Shown in pieces: positions 16,074 through 25,658 of a DNA stretch of 33,738 nucleotides. Source of the DNA: Muribaculum sp. (lineage in GTDB: Bacteria; Bacillota; Clostridia; Lachnospirales; Lachnospiraceae). The notes under the pieces are model-generated. The model had not been told where the DNA came from. It saw only the letters and a list, made by a program, of their open reading frames with translations, and made no database searches. A program made the position numbers and the translations under genes. Every line of letters begins with the position of its first letter. Within the stretch, counting starts at the first letter, position 1. Where the stretch lies: assembly GCA_023663735.1 (NCBI GenBank), contig JAMPGV010000034.1, positions 1 to 33,738 of the forward strand. Reading direction: 5' to 3'.

Positions 16074-17309
16074 TTACTCTTCCGGCTTCTGCGCTTCTTC
16101 CACCAGCTCGTCCAAAAGCTCCTGCAGATCCCTGCCGTCCGGATTGCCCGATGCCATGATTGTACCAAAAATTGCGGCCGGTGTCCAGAACGAACCCGAG
16201 ATGGACTGTCTGGTGGAGTATGCCGCCTGACTGCCCAGCGCCATCACGGCGGGGGAAGCCTGCACCTCTGCTGACTGTGCCGCCTTCACGTTGGAGGGAC
16301 ATTCTCCCGTCACCTGAAAACGCTTGAGCTGGTTCTCCTCGTTGGTCATATAGGAGGCAAACTCCGCAGCCCATTTGGGCGAATCGGAACCCGCCTTGAC
16401 TCCCATCAATTTATAGCCGGCAAAACTTCCCATCTGCACCTGCTCCCCCTTCAAGGTGTAGGTCGGCAGTTTGACCGCCCGGAAATTGTCTCCCCACTGT
16501 TTCTTGATGAATTCCGCATTCCAAGGACCGTTTACCCCCGCGGCGACCTCCCCGCTCTCGATCCCGTTCCGAAGGCCCTCGTCGTTGGTGTTGAGGAACG
16601 CCTTGCTCTCCGCAATGGCAAGCATGGCTTCCGCCACATCCGTTCCTTTGTAAGGCCCGTCCGTCCGGTTCCAATCGCAGACATTGCTTCTGCCATCCTC
16701 CGCCAGACTGATCTGCATACCCGCGCCGCCGAAGAACGAATAGATGTACCATCCGCTGGTCCAGTCCATGGCTATGGATTTCCCCGCCTGCTCCGCCGCC
16801 TGCAGCATCCTGTCAAAGCTCTCCACATCCGCCTCGTCAAAATATTCCGCATTGTAATACATGAAATAGCCGTTGCTGGCCGTCAGCGGGTAGGCATAGA
16901 GTACGCCGTCCTTGGACGCCTCCTGAATGGCCGCGCTGTCCGCCCCACCGTTCGCCGCGATGACCTCGTCTGCGTCCTTCTCCACGGGAAGCAGCACGCC
17001 TGCATTGATCAGCCGGGGCAGCTGATCCCCCGCAAAGGAAAACACATCCGCCAGCTGATCCGGATTGCTCACCGCATTGTCCGCCACGGTGTCCTCGTCC
17101 TCCACCCGCAGCACAATCTCAATATCCGCCTCCTTGGCGTGCAGTTCAATAAACGCATCCGCCATCTCCCGGAGCATCTCCTGACTGGCTTCCGACCCCC
17201 AGACCGTCAGCTTCACCTGTTCTTTCTTCCCGCACCCGCAGGTTCCCAACAGCATGGATGCCAGCATGGAACCCGTCAACAAAAGCGCCGTCAATCTGCA
17301 TTTTTTCAT
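16074..17309 (-). CDS. Orphan extracellular solute-binding lipoprotein (MalE-like)
   Basis: 411 residues from the ATG at 17309 (AGGGAGG upstream); a frame opening at 17342 lacks a better site. The signal sequence (MKKCRLTALLLTGS...) ends in LLGTCGCGKK: C24 or C26 would be the lipidated cysteine, though the lipobox (LGTC) is not canonical. The mature part is an ABC-type family 1 sugar-binding fold (KLTVWGSEASQEMLREMADAF, then DVFSFAGDQLPRLINAGVLLPV, ASNGYFMYYNAEYF, GVNGPWNAEFI, ASYMTNEENQLKRF), closest to maltose/maltodextrin binders. No permease or ATPase gene is nearby. The next gene in the operon is a membrane HD-GYP protein, and the opposite strand carries a flytrap-bearing kinase, so it may serve sensing as well as or instead of transport. 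Confidence 0.88.
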   Translation of the reverse strand: MKKCRLTALLLTGSMLASMLLGTCGCGKKEQVKLTVWGSEASQEMLREMADAFIELHAKEADIEIVLRVEDEDTVADNAVSNPDQLADVFSFAGDQLPRLINAGVLLPVEKDADEVIAANGGADSAAIQEASKDGVLYAYPLTASNGYFMYYNAEYFDEADVESFDRMLQAAEQAGKSIAMDWTSGWYIYSFFGGAGMQISLAEDGRSNVCDWNRTDGPYKGTDVAEAMLAIAESKAFLNTNDEGLRNGIESGEVAAGVNGPWNAEFIKKQWGDNFRAVKLPTYTLKGEQVQMGSFAGYKLMGVKAGSDSPKWAAEFASYMTNEENQLKRFQVTGECPSNVKAAQSAEVQASPAVMALGSQAAYSTRQSISGSFWTPAAIFGTIMASGNPDGRDLQELLDELVEEAQKPEE

Positions 17310-17348
17310 CCCTTCCAACCTCCCTAAGACATACTTCTCCATGTTCTT

Positions 17349-17376
17349 ATTATAGAAGTTTGGCGGATAAAGTCAA
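17349..17376 (-). promoter_or_regulatory. SigA-type promoter of the solute-binding / HD-GYP operon
   Basis: On the minus strand, -35 TTGACT (17371-17376) and a perfect -10 TATAAT (17349-17354) are 16 bases apart. The start of transcription would be about 35 bases before the ATG. Confidence 0.8.
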
Positions 17377-17434
17377 TGCTTAAAATGCGAACCGGACTTC
17401 CGGCACCTTTTGATATAAAAAGGGAAAAGACAAG

Positions 17435-17470
17435 GAGCTTCTTGCGAAAGCTCTCTTTTTATGGCATAAT
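17435..17470 (+). promoter_or_regulatory. Hairpin and probable promoter upstream of the hybrid kinase
   Basis: Arms GAGCTT (17435-17440) and AAGCTC (17448-17453) form a short hairpin followed by CTTTTT. Overlapping it, TTGCGA (17443-17448) and CATAAT (17465-17470) with a 16-base spacer form a plausible plus-strand promoter. If transcription starts after 17470 the hairpin is not in the kinase mRNA, so it is more likely an operator-like or chance structure. Confidence 0.45.
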
Positions 17471-17566
17471 ACAACTATAAATTTATTTTACAAATTTCTT
17501 TCCCGGATTGCAAAACTCTTATTTGGGCAAACGCCTAAATTTATTACATATAGAAAGGCTGGATTC

Positions 17567-20500
17567 ATGAAAAAATTTACGATATCTATCACCTCTTTGA
17601 TTCTCTGTCTGGCGATCGTCATTACGTCTTTCCCCATGCCCGCATCTGCCGCCCCGGAATCCAAAACCTGTCATTTTGTGTTTGTCTGTCCGAATAAGTC
17701 ACACGAATATTGGACTACGATCATAGAGGGAATATACAAAGCGGACGAAAAACAGGGGACGGTGACGGAAGTCATAGGACCCGACACCTACGATAATTGG
17801 GAGGCAAATCTAACCGCCAATATGGCTGCCGTCTTGGATCGCGACAATAAACCGGACGGCGTCATCGTCCGCGGCGGCGTACCCGGCCTGAAGGAACTGA
17901 TTGACAAAGCCGTCGGCATGGGGATTCCGGTGATTACCATAGGCGCCGATGAGGCGGACTCGGCGCGCGCCGCGTTTATCGGCAGCGACAATGCCGTGAT
18001 CGGCAGGAAGGCTGCGCAGGCGATCGTCCGGCAGATACCGGAAGACTCCAAGATCGGCATGGTCATGACCACGGATCATCCCGAGGACAGCGAATTTTAT
18101 ATCCGCCGTTCTTTTGAGAGCATTGTAAACGACTACAATATGGAAATCGTTGACGAAACCTATCTCGTCACGAACAATTTGGAGGACGCCGAACAGAATG
18201 CCCTGCAGCAGGAGGCGGATACCGTTGCCGCAATCAAAGAAATGCTGGAGAGAAATCCCGATATGAAGGCTCTGTTTACCACCGGCGCCGTCAATGCCGG
18301 ATATGCCGCCAAAGCCAAGGAGGAACTGGGGCGGGACGAGCTTGTGATCGTCGGACAGGACGATATTACGGCTAATATAGAAGGCGTTAAAAGCGGTTCC
18401 ATATACGCCGTCACCGCGCAGCGCACGGATCTCATGGGCTATTTGGGCGTGATCAATCTCAAAAAATACATTGATACCGGCGTTCTCTCCAAGTCTATGT
18501 ATGATACCGGCGTAACGCTTGTCACCCTTGAGAACGTGGATTCCTACAAAGACTTCGATTCGATTCTCAACACAACGACCACTACGGTACGCGTCGGATA
18601 CTATGACGATAACGAACCGGCGTTTCAAAGCGGTTTTTCCGATGAAGAGCGCAAATCGGGATATGCGTATGATTATTATCAGATGCTGGCGTCGTTTGCA
18701 GAATGGAAATATGAGTATGTGTACGGCAGCAAAGAGCAAATCCGTCAGATGCTGATTGCCGGTGAAATCGACATCATGGCAGGCGCCTATAAAACATCGG
18801 GTACCCTTGCCAACAAGGTGAATTTTTCAACGCTGGATATGGGACTTTCCGATAACAGATACTTTGCCGTCAAAAAGTCCGATCCCGCCCTGCTGAGTGA
18901 ATTGAATTACGCAATGGAACAGGTTGCCACGGTTTTCCCCACCTTTACACTGGAATTATACCAGAAATATTACAATGAATCCTCGTCCCTAGCCCTGACA
19001 GAGCGGGAAGAACAGTGGCTGATCGAGAAAAACACATTGACGTTCGGATATACGCGCCACCACCTGCCGTTTTCAGATCAGGATGAGGAAGGCAATCCCA
19101 TCGGGCTTGTCAGCCAGCTGATGGATTCGCTGGAAGAATTTGCGGATATCAAGGTTGTTCCCGTATGTTTTGAATATGTCGAGGATCTGGAGAATGCTTT
19201 GAAAGATCATACCGTGGATATAGGCTTTCCCATGTATTCCGACCTCTGGCTCGCCGAACAGAAAGGGCTGCGTCAGACGGAATCCGTGGTTACGGATCGG
19301 ATGATGATCATTTACCACGGCGAATATACAAGTGATCTCACCTCAAGCATCGCCGTCTCCAAAACATCGCTCGGCCTAAGGGAGTATGTGCCAAACAACT
19401 ACCCTTCCGCAAGCATAACGGAATACGAAAGTTTCAAGGAAGCGATAGACGCCGTGCGTTCCGACGAGGTGAAATGCCTCATCGGTTATTCGAGTATTTT
19501 GCAGCGTATTCTCAGCGGTTACGAAAACGCAGATGAATTGAATATCAGTTACCTTGATAAGTCCGAGGAGCTTTGCCTGTTGGTCAATCAGGAACATGCG
19601 ATTTTAGACGTAATACTCAACAAAATGATCCATCAGATCAACAGCGAGGTCATCACTGGCTCATTGATGAAATATGCGGGCATGGAAAAACCGGAACCCA
19701 CATTTATGGACTTTTTCAAACAGTATGCCTATCTCTTTGTACTTGTGCTGATCGTATTTTTTACCGTACTCGCGCTGACCTTTGCTTCTTATATCAAGAG
19801 GTCCCGCGCGTACAACAAGCAGCAGGCAAAGATGCAGGCGTCGCTTCAAACTGCTCTGGAGCAGGCGGACGTCGCCAACAAAGCCAAGACAAACTTTTTA
19901 TCGAGTATGAGCCACGATATCCGTACCCCGATGAACGCTGTTGTCGGAATGACGGATATCGCCAAAAAACATATGGACGACAAAGAAAAATTGAGCGACT
20001 GTCTTGACAAGATCACACTGTCAAGCCAGCATCTTTTGACGCTCATAAACGACGTCCTCGACATTTCCAAAATAGAGAGCGGCAAGTTGATGCTCAGTCC
20101 GATTAACTTCTCGCTGCGCAGAACAACGGAAAATCTCGTCAACATTGTCCGCCCTATGATCAAGTCCAAGGGGCTGGAATTTGACGTGCATATCCATGGC
20201 GCAGACTGCGAGATGCTCTACGGCGACGAGCTGCGTGTCAGTCAGGTGTTTATCAATATTTTGAGCAATGCGGTCAAATATACGCCGAGCGGAGGCAAGA
20301 TCATCCTTGACCTCTACGAGGAACGCACAGACGACCGGACGGTGCGTCTGGTCTATACGGTGCAAGACAACGGAATCGGCATGAGCCAAGAGTATATGGA
20401 GCATATGTTTGACGCATTTACCCGTGCCGCCGACAGCCGCACCAACAAAATACAGGGGACGGGGCTTGGGCTTACCATCGTGAAGCAGATGGTGATGCTG

Positions 20501-21412
20501 ATGAACGGCACGATCGACTGCGAGAGCAAGCCGGATCAGGGAACTGTGTTCACGGTCACACTCGAACTGCCCATAGGCGAGGACAACAGCCTTACCCACA
20601 CGCTTCCGCCGGTCGATATTCTGCTCGTGGACGATGACGAAATCTTCCTTGACATCACGGAAGACATGATTGAAGAAATGGGCGCAAATGCGGAAAAAGC
20701 CTGTTCCGGTGAAAAGGCGCTCGAACTCGTCAAAGCACGACACGAAGCAGACAGCGATTACGCCATCGCCATAGTCGATTGGAAAATGCCGGATATGAGC
20801 GGCGCGGAAACGGTACGCGCCATACGCAGTATTGTTGGCGCAAATACGTCTATCATCCTTGTAACCGCCTACGATTGGTCAGATATTGAGGACGATGCGC
20901 AAAGCAGCGGCGCGGACGGATTTATCTGTAAACCGCTGTTTAAATCGTACTTGGCAGAAAAGTTAGAACATGCACTCAAAGTCGAAGAAAGCCAAAACGA
21001 CAACGTGGAGACAAGAAACGACGACCTCAAAGGATTACATATCCTCATAGCCGAGGACAACGACTTAAACTGGGAAGTTGCAACCGAACTGCTTGGCATG
21101 TACGGCATTACCACCTGCCGTTCCGAAAACGGGAAAGAGGCTGTAGAAGCGATGCAAAATGCGGCAGACAACCAATATGACCTCATATTGATGGACGTCC
21201 AGATGCCCGTCATGAACGGCCGGGAAGCGACAACGGAAATCCGCCGCTCATCAAGAGATTACGTGAAAAATATCCCCATCATCGCAATGACGGCAGACGC
21301 TTTTGCCGAGGATATCGCCGCCTGCCTTGCCGTAGGCATGAACGGCCATATTGCCAAACCGTTGAATATGGATAAATTATGTCAAGAGATCCGGCGCGTC
21401 CTAAACACTTGA
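17567..21412 (+). CDS. Triple-sensor hybrid histidine kinase (flytraps-HisKA-HATPase-REC-REC)
   Basis: 1281 residues. A signal peptide (cleavage near A28, ASA-A) is followed by an RbsB-like periplasmic-binding domain (about 34-335). Next come two family-3 solute-binding regions, as in BvgS/EvgS: the first (about 340-475) appears to lack most of its second lobe, the second (about 488-715) looks complete. One membrane helix (about 721-744) leads to HisKA with the phosphorylated His783 in [12 protein letters not shown], and HATPase with [16 protein letters not shown] and GTGLGL boxes. Two receiver domains follow, with D1071 (VDWKMPD) and D1210 (LMDVQMP), each with its Thr and Lys partners. No HPt or DNA-binding output is fused or nearby. 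AGAAAGG precedes the ATG. Codon choice looks more AT-rich than in the flanking genes, which may reflect later acquisition. It is divergent from the solute-binding/HD-GYP operon. Confidence 0.95.
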   Translation: MKKFTISITSLILCLAIVITSFPMPASAAPESKTCHFVFVCPNKSHEYWTTIIEGIYKADEKQGTVTEVIGPDTYDNWEANLTANMAAVLDRDNKPDGVIVRGGVPGLKELIDKAVGMGIPVITIGADEADSARAAFIGSDNAVIGRKAAQAIVRQIPEDSKIGMVMTTDHPEDSEFYIRRSFESIVNDYNMEIVDETYLVTNNLEDAEQNALQQEADTVAAIKEMLERNPDMKALFTTGAVNAGYAAKAKEELGRDELVIVGQDDITANIEGVKSGSIYAVTAQRTDLMGYLGVINLKKYIDTGVLSKSMYDTGVTLVTLENVDSYKDFDSILNTTTTTVRVGYYDDNEPAFQSGFSDEERKSGYAYDYYQMLASFAEWKYEYVYGSKEQIRQMLIAGEIDIMAGAYKTSGTLANKVNFSTLDMGLSDNRYFAVKKSDPALLSELNYAMEQVATVFPTFTLELYQKYYNESSSLALTEREEQWLIEKNTLTFGYTRHHLPFSDQDEEGNPIGLVSQLMDSLEEFADIKVVPVCFEYVEDLENALKDHTVDIGFPMYSDLWLAEQKGLRQTESVVTDRMMIIYHGEYTSDLTSSIAVSKTSLGLREYVPNNYPSASITEYESFKEAIDAVRSDEVKCLIGYSSILQRILSGYENADELNISYLDKSEELCLLVNQEHAILDVILNKMIHQINSEVITGSLMKYAGMEKPEPTFMDFFKQYAYLFVLVLIVFFTVLALTFASYIKRSRAYNKQQAKMQASLQTALEQADVANKAKTNFLSSMSHDIRTPMNAVVGMTDIAKKHMDDKEKLSDCLDKITLSSQHLLTLINDVLDISKIESGKLMLSPINFSLRRTTENLVNIVRPMIKSKGLEFDVHIHGADCEMLYGDELRVSQVFINILSNAVKYTPSGGKIILDLYEERTDDRTVRLVYTVQDNGIGMSQEYMEHMFDAFTRAADSRTNKIQGTGLGLTIVKQMVMLMNGTIDCESKPDQGTVFTVTLELPIGEDNSLTHTLPPVDILLVDDDEIFLDITEDMIEEMGANAEKACSGEKALELVKARHEADSDYAIAIVDWKMPDMSGAETVRAIRSIVGANTSIILVTAYDWSDIEDDAQSSGADGFICKPLFKSYLAEKLEHALKVEESQNDNVETRNDDLKGLHILIAEDNDLNWEVATELLGMYGITTCRSENGKEAVEAMQNAADNQYDLILMDVQMPVMNGREATTEIRRSSRDYVKNIPIIAMTADAFAEDIAACLAVGMNGHIAKPLNMDKLCQEIRRVLNT

Positions 21413-21476
21413 AGCCAGCCAACCCGCGTCTGTTGCTGAAGAAATGCCGGAATTCAACGAAAATACTTAGTTAAAA

Positions 21477-21502
21477 CCGGGCGGAGAATCTTCTCCGCCC
21501 GG
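21477..21502. terminator. Bidirectional terminator between hybrid kinase and tpiA
   Basis: An 11-base GC-rich stem (CCGGGCGGAGA and its complement) with a four-base loop. On the minus strand it is followed by TTTT (end of the glycolytic transcript); on the plus strand by CCTCATTTT (end of the kinase transcript). Confidence 0.85.
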
Positions 21503-21541
21503 CCTCATTTTCAAATGTGGAACACCCGGTTCTGCAAAACC

Positions 21542-22294
21542 TTATTTGTTATAGTTCACAATCTTCCCAAAGTCAGCCTTCAGGGAAGCGCCGCCCACCA
21601 GTCCGCCGTCGATATCGGGCTGCGCAAACAGCTCTGCAGCATTTCCGGCGTTCACGGAACCGCCGTATTGGATGCGTACTGCCTCTGCGGTAGCCTGATC
21701 GTACATCTCGGCAATGCAGTCACGGATGCCCTTGCATACCTCCTGCGCCTGCTCGGTGGTAGCCGTCTTGCCGGTGCCGATCGCCCAGATCGGCTCGTAT
21801 GCGATCACAAGATTCTTTACCTGATCTGCGGTCACATCCGCCAGATCGGACTTGATCTGGAGACGAATCCAGTCCATGGTGACGCCCATTTCCCTCTGCT
21901 CCAAGGTCTCGCCGCAGCAGAGAATGGGAGTCAGCCCTGCTTCAATCGCCTTCTTCACCTTCTTGTTCAGAAGCGCGTCATCCTCCTTGAAGTAGTCGCG
22001 TCTCTCGGAATGTCCGATGATCACATATTTTACGCCTGCATCCTTCAGCATGGACGCGGAAATCTCGCCTGTGTAAGCGCCCTTTTCCTCAAAATACAGA
22101 TTCTCCGCGCCGACCTCTACGTTCGTACCCTTCACTGCCTCCACAACAGGCACGATGTCAATGGCGGGAACACAATAAACCACATCCACATCATCATTTT
22201 TTACAAGATCCTTAAGCTCCGCACACAGCTTTACGGCTTCACTGGGAGTCATATTCATTTTCCAGTTGCCGGCTACAATTTTCTTTCTTGCCAT
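21542..22294 (-). CDS. tpiA: Triosephosphate isomerase
   Basis: A 250-residue TIM barrel of standard length. The catalytic residues are all present: N10 and K12 in AGNWKMN, H95 in VIIGHSERR and E167 in [11 protein letters not shown], with the phosphate-binding YGGSVN and GGLVGGASL loops near the C-terminus. It interconverts dihydroxyacetone phosphate and glyceraldehyde 3-phosphate in the cytoplasm. It is last in the gap-pgk-small membrane protein-tpiA set; a GC-rich terminator follows its stop. Confidence 0.98.
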   Translation of the reverse strand: MARKKIVAGNWKMNMTPSEAVKLCAELKDLVKNDDVDVVYCVPAIDIVPVVEAVKGTNVEVGAENLYFEEKGAYTGEISASMLKDAGVKYVIIGHSERRDYFKEDDALLNKKVKKAIEAGLTPILCCGETLEQREMGVTMDWIRLQIKSDLADVTADQVKNLVIAYEPIWAIGTGKTATTEQAQEVCKGIRDCIAEMYDQATAEAVRIQYGGSVNAGNAAELFAQPDIDGGLVGGASLKADFGKIVNYNK

Positions 22295-22326
22295 CTTTCT
22301 CTATTCCCTTCTTTCCAAAATTTAAT

Positions 22327-22366
22327 GAGCATCGATAGAAGCTCATGAGTATCGATAGAAGCTCAT
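22327..22366. repeat. Tandem 20-base duplication at the 3' end of the small membrane protein gene
   Basis: Two units, 22327-22346 and 22347-22366, differ at one base (GAGC/GAGT at the start, then ATCGATAGAAGCTCAT). Each can form a small hairpin through GAGC/GCTC. The stop codon of the gene (22343-22345) lies inside the duplication. Confidence 0.85.
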
Positions 22367-22747
22367 GAGTCCCGACAGGAGCAAAACCGCCCCCGCCGCG
22401 CCCAAAATCTGCACGGGCTGCCTGTAAAGTCCGACAGCCAGACAGCTTCCCGCTCCCATACCCACAGTGTAGATGACAGGCAGCTTCGCGTTCTCAGGAT
22501 AGCCCGCGCTTATATGGTTCTTAACACTACGATACTCCGTTCCGTCCCATTCATGATAGTATTGAACGATTGTGCGCCCCGCCTCGGTGCGCACCACTTC
22601 ACCCTCCGCCACTGCCACCATCCCGCCAACGGTAAAGGTCTTTGTACCGGATTCCTCCAATGCATTTACCGCCTGCCAAGAAATGGCAAAATACAGCATG
22701 TAAACAGCCCACAAAAGACATAAACCGAATCCCGCGCGCCGTATCAT
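22343..22747 (-). CDS. Small two-to-three-helix membrane protein coupled to pgk
   Basis: 134 residues. A hydrophobic helix at about 6-25 is followed by an exposed beta-rich stretch of about 65 residues ([33 protein letters not shown]...[15 protein letters not shown]) and one or two C-terminal helices (about 92-128). The exposed part recalls DUF3592-like proteins, but the match is weak and no function is assigned. Its ATG at 22747 overlaps the pgk stop (ATGA), so translation is coupled to pgk, and tpiA follows 48 bases later. That the frame is kept open between two strongly expressed glycolytic genes, with this coupling, supports it as a real gene. The last residues come from a tandem 20-base duplication. 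Confidence 0.75.
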   Translation of the reverse strand: MIRRAGFGLCLLWAVYMLYFAISWQAVNALEESGTKTFTVGGMVAVAEGEVVRTEAGRTIVQYYHEWDGTEYRSVKNHISAGYPENAKLPVIYTVGMGAGSCLAVGLYRQPVQILGAAGAVLLLSGLMSFYRYS

Positions 22748-23967
22748 TTGTCGTCTGCTGCAGCGACGCCGGGAAGTACCTTGCCCTCAAGGAATTCCAG
22801 AGAAGCGCCGCCGCCGGTGGAGATATGGCTCATCTTGTCGCCAAATCCGAGCTGGTTCACAGCCGCCGCGGAATCACCGCCACCGATGATCGTGGTAGCG
22901 TCCGTCTCCGCCAATGCCTTTGCAACTGCAATCGTACCTGCTGCCAGCGTCGGGTTCTCGAACACTCCCATAGGTCCGTTCCACACAACCGTCTTGGCAT
23001 TCTTTACCGCGTCGGCAAACATAGCCTGAGTCTTGGGTCCGATATCCAGCCCCTCCATATCGGAAGGAATCTTGTCGGAATCCACGGCAGAGACCTCCAC
23101 AGGCGCGTCAATCGGGTTGGGGAATGCCTTTGCGATCGTGGTATCGATAGGAAGCAGAAGCTTCTTGCCCAGCTTCTCCGCCTTCGCCATCATTTCCTTA
23201 CAATAATCAATCTTCTCGTCGTCCACCAGAGAGTTGCCGACCTCCATGCCCTGTGCCTTCAAGAAGGTATATGCCATACCGCCGCCGATGATCAGCGTGT
23301 CGCACTTCTCCAACAGATTGGAGATTACGTTCAGCTTGTCGGCAACCTTTGCGCCGCCCAGAATCGCCACAAAAGGACGAACGGGATTCTCAACCGCATT
23401 TCCAAGGAAATTAATCTCCTTCTGCATCAGATAGCCGACCACATTTTCGCCGCCCTTTGCGGTGATGCACTTGGTAACGCCCTCCACGGAAGCGTGCGCT
23501 CTGTGGGAGGAGCCGAAGGCGTCGCACACATACAAATCTGCCAGATCTGCCAATTCCTTGGAGAACTCCTCGCCGTTCTTGGTCTCCTCCTTGCCGCGGA
23601 AACGGGTGTTCTGGAGCAGTACCACATCGCCCTCTTTCATGGCCTCTACCGCCTTGGTGGCAGCCTCTCCGGTCACATTGTAGTCACCTACAAATACCAC
23701 TTCCTTGCCGAGCTTCTCGGACAGCCTCTTGGCAACGGGAGCCAGCGACTCTCCCTCGTTAGGGCCATCCTTTACTTTGCCCAGATGGGAGCAGAGAATC
23801 ACCTTGCCGCCGTCGTTGATTAACTTCCGGATGGTCGGGAGCGCTGCCACGATACGTGTCTCGTCGGTAATCTCACCGTTTTTCAAAGGCACGTTAAAAT
23901 CGCATCTCACCAGCACGCGCTTTCCCTTTGCGTTAATGTCGTCTACAGATTTCTTGTTTAAACCCAT
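22744..23967 (-). CDS. pgk: Phosphoglycerate kinase
   Basis: 407 residues from the ATG at 23967, which has GGAGG eight bases upstream; a longer frame opening at 24000 adds non-family residues. The substrate site is intact (R21, D23, N25 in VRCDFNVPL), as are [10 protein letters not shown], the [13 protein letters not shown] segment, [16 protein letters not shown] and the C-terminal GGGDSAAAV nucleotide-site motif. It transfers phosphate from 1,3-bisphosphoglycerate to ADP. It sits downstream of gap across a 300-base gap that holds tandem hairpins and the full-length palindromic repeat, and is coupled to the small membrane protein gene. Confidence 0.98.
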   Translation of the reverse strand: MGLNKKSVDDINAKGKRVLVRCDFNVPLKNGEITDETRIVAALPTIRKLINDGGKVILCSHLGKVKDGPNEGESLAPVAKRLSEKLGKEVVFVGDYNVTGEAATKAVEAMKEGDVVLLQNTRFRGKEETKNGEEFSKELADLADLYVCDAFGSSHRAHASVEGVTKCITAKGGENVVGYLMQKEINFLGNAVENPVRPFVAILGGAKVADKLNVISNLLEKCDTLIIGGGMAYTFLKAQGMEVGNSLVDDEKIDYCKEMMAKAEKLGKKLLLPIDTTIAKAFPNPIDAPVEVSAVDSDKIPSDMEGLDIGPKTQAMFADAVKNAKTVVWNGPMGVFENPTLAAGTIAVAKALAETDATTIIGGGDSAAAVNQLGFGDKMSHISTGGGASLEFLEGKVLPGVAAADDK

Positions 23968-24005
23968 TTGATAAACCTCCGTTTCCTGTCTCTTTTTCAA
24001 TAGAA

Positions 24006-24178
24006 GATTGCAAAACTACATTTTTCGTAATCCGAATTGTGCAGATTGTATATTCCATAAGCAGACCCTAGCGAACCGCTGGCACTTAGATGCCGTATTC
24101 CGGCATCTTATGTGCCACTGCGGTGAGGTGGGAGCGAAAACGCGTCTGCGTTGGAATATGCAATTTGTACAATGACAC
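24006..24178 (-). repeat. Palindromic intergenic repeat, copy B (full length)
   Basis: The only copy fully inside the window. Its outer arms (24036-24056 and 24154-24174) are inverted repeats of about 21 bases with three mismatches. Inner arms share GCAGAC and ACCGC/GCGGT pairing, and the centre is a hairpin with 7-base arms AGATGCC/GGCATCT and loop GTATTCC (plus-strand reading). Over 124 bases (24055-24178) it aligns with copy C with about 15 substitutions and one indel; eight of those substitutions form four compensatory pairs. It lies between gap and pgk. Confidence 0.9.
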
Positions 24179-24195
24179 CTTGTAAATGAATTTAA

Positions 24196-24246
24196 AAGGG
24201 TCCGGTCCTAAGAACCGAACAAGGGTCCGGTCCTAAGACCGGACCC
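24196..24246 (-). terminator. Tandem hairpins after gap (terminator or attenuator)
   Basis: A 17-base direct repeat (AAGGGTCCGGTCCTAAG) occurs at 24196-24212 and 24221-24237. The second copy forms a 10-base stem (GGGTCCGGTC with GACCGGACCC, loop CTAA, 24223-24246). On the minus strand the first hairpin met is this strong one; a second, weaker hairpin then ends in TTTT. The two right arms could compete for the same left arm. Confidence 0.75.
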
Positions 24247-24267
24247 TGATAGTCCATACCGGAAAGA

Positions 24268-25281
24268 TTAGCCCAGCTCGCTGAAATACTTGATGGTGCG
24301 AACCATCTGAGAGGTGTAGCTGTTCTCATTGTCGTACCAGGAGACAACCTGTACCTGCGTATTGCCGTCCTCCATAGGCGCAACCATGGTCTGGGTAGCG
24401 TCGAACAGGGAACCGTAGGTCATTCCGATCACATCGGAAGAAACGATCTCGTCGGTATTATAGCCATAGGACTCCGTTGCGGCAGCCTTCATGGCGTCGT
24501 TGATCTGCTCCTTGGTCACTTTGCCCTTCACAACGGCCACCAGAATCGTGGTGGAACCGGTGGGGGTCGGAACGCGCTGTGCGGAACCGATGAGCTTGCC
24601 GTTCAACTCGGGGATCACCAGTCCGATTGCCTTTGCGGCGCCGGTGGAGTTGGGAACGATATTCTGAGCGCCCGCACGGCTTCTTCTCTTGTCTCCTTTT
24701 CTCTGAGGGCCGTCCAGAATCATCTGGTCGCCGGTGTATGCATGAACGGTGGTCATGATGCCGGACTGGATGGGAGCCAGATCATTCAGTGCCTTCGCCA
24801 TGGGAGCAAGGCAGTTGGTGGTGCAGGAAGCCGCAGAGATCACGGTATCCTCGGGCTTTAAGATCTCATGGTTTACATTGTATACGATCGTAGGAAGGTC
24901 ATTGCCTGCAGGAGCGGAGATGACAACCTTGCGTGCGCCTGCGTTGATGTGAGCCATAGACTTCTCCTTGGAGGTGTAGAATCCGGTACACTCCAGAACC
25001 ACGTCAACCTTCAGCTCACCCCAGGGAAGCTTGGAAGCGTCTGCCTCTTTGTAAATGGTAATCTTCTTGCCGTTCACGGTGATGGAATCCTCACCTGCCT
25101 CAACCTTGTCGGCATATTTGTATCTGCCCTGTGCGGTATCGTACTTCAGCAGATGTGCCAGCATGTCGGGGCTGGTCAGATCGTTGATCGCTACTACGTC
25201 GTAGCCCTCCGCATCGAACATCTGTCTGAATGCAAGACGGCCAATACGGCCAAAACCATTGATTGCTACTCTTACTGACAT
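24268..25281 (-). CDS. gap: Glyceraldehyde-3-phosphate dehydrogenase (NAD type)
   Basis: 337 residues. The Rossmann motif NGFGRIGR is at 8-15, with D34 in AINDLTS favouring NAD. The catalytic cysteine C153 lies in [12 protein letters not shown] and the general base H180 in [10 protein letters not shown]; the [15 protein letters not shown]-terminal stretch is present. It oxidises glyceraldehyde 3-phosphate to 1,3-bisphosphoglycerate. The ATG at 25281 follows AGGAGG. It is the first gene of the glycolytic set with its own promoter and a leader of about 90 bases; the strong hairpins after its stop suggest that much of its mRNA ends before pgk. Confidence 0.98.
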   Translation of the reverse strand: MSVRVAINGFGRIGRLAFRQMFDAEGYDVVAINDLTSPDMLAHLLKYDTAQGRYKYADKVEAGEDSITVNGKKITIYKEADASKLPWGELKVDVVLECTGFYTSKEKSMAHINAGARKVVISAPAGNDLPTIVYNVNHEILKPEDTVISAASCTTNCLAPMAKALNDLAPIQSGIMTTVHAYTGDQMILDGPQRKGDKRRSRAGAQNIVPNSTGAAKAIGLVIPELNGKLIGSAQRVPTPTGSTTILVAVVKGKVTKEQINDAMKAAATESYGYNTDEIVSSDVIGMTYGSLFDATQTMVAPMEDGNTQVQVVSWYDNENSYTSQMVRTIKYFSELG

Positions 25282-25377
25282 TTTTGTTTCCTCCTAAAAA
25301 TTTTTATATTATTCTGACATCCGGTATCGGGTTCTGTCGCCCGGCTTGTCCGATTGTCAAAATTTTGTCACGGCTAT

Positions 25378-25406
25378 ATTTTAACTGATTCCCCTTCATA
25401 ATTCAA
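25378..25406 (-). promoter_or_regulatory. SigA-type promoter of gap
   Basis: On the minus strand, -35 TTGAAT (25401-25406) and -10 TAAAAT (25378-25383) are 17 bases apart. Downstream, the leader contains TGACAAAATTTTGACA (around 25355-25370), which looks like a direct repeat around a CAAAATTTTG core rather than a perfect regulator palindrome. Confidence 0.65.
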
Positions 25407-25658
25407 GATGTAAATGAAAAATTTACCAAAATATTTTCCAAATCAGGCCAATTTTGCATTTTGTTTCCGTTTTGCAGGGTTTTCGCCGTTTCCGCTTCGC
25501 TCTCCTATTCTTGACGGATCGGGGACAAATCATGCGGTCAATCCGAATTTCCTGCAGCCAAATCTGCGCATCATCCGCTTTGATGCACTTGCATTCAAGC
25601 CGCCAAAATGGTACTGTGTACATACGCCGCTATACATACGGCCGCTGCCGGACGCCAT

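Noticed and set aside
22642-23823. A 393-codon plus-strand frame opposite pgk
   Set aside because: Antisense shadow; pgk on the minus strand carries every family motif.
24006-24178. The repeat as a riboswitch or T-box controlling pgk
   Set aside because: The same element occurs after comM and after the flippase, downstream of unrelated genes, and lacks known riboswitch or T-box signatures.
25355-25370. Rex-like operator in the gap leader (TGACAAAATTTTGACA on the minus strand)
   Set aside because: The half sites are direct rather than inverted beyond the central CAAAATTTTG, so it does not fit the Rex palindrome TTGTTAA-N4-TTAACAA.
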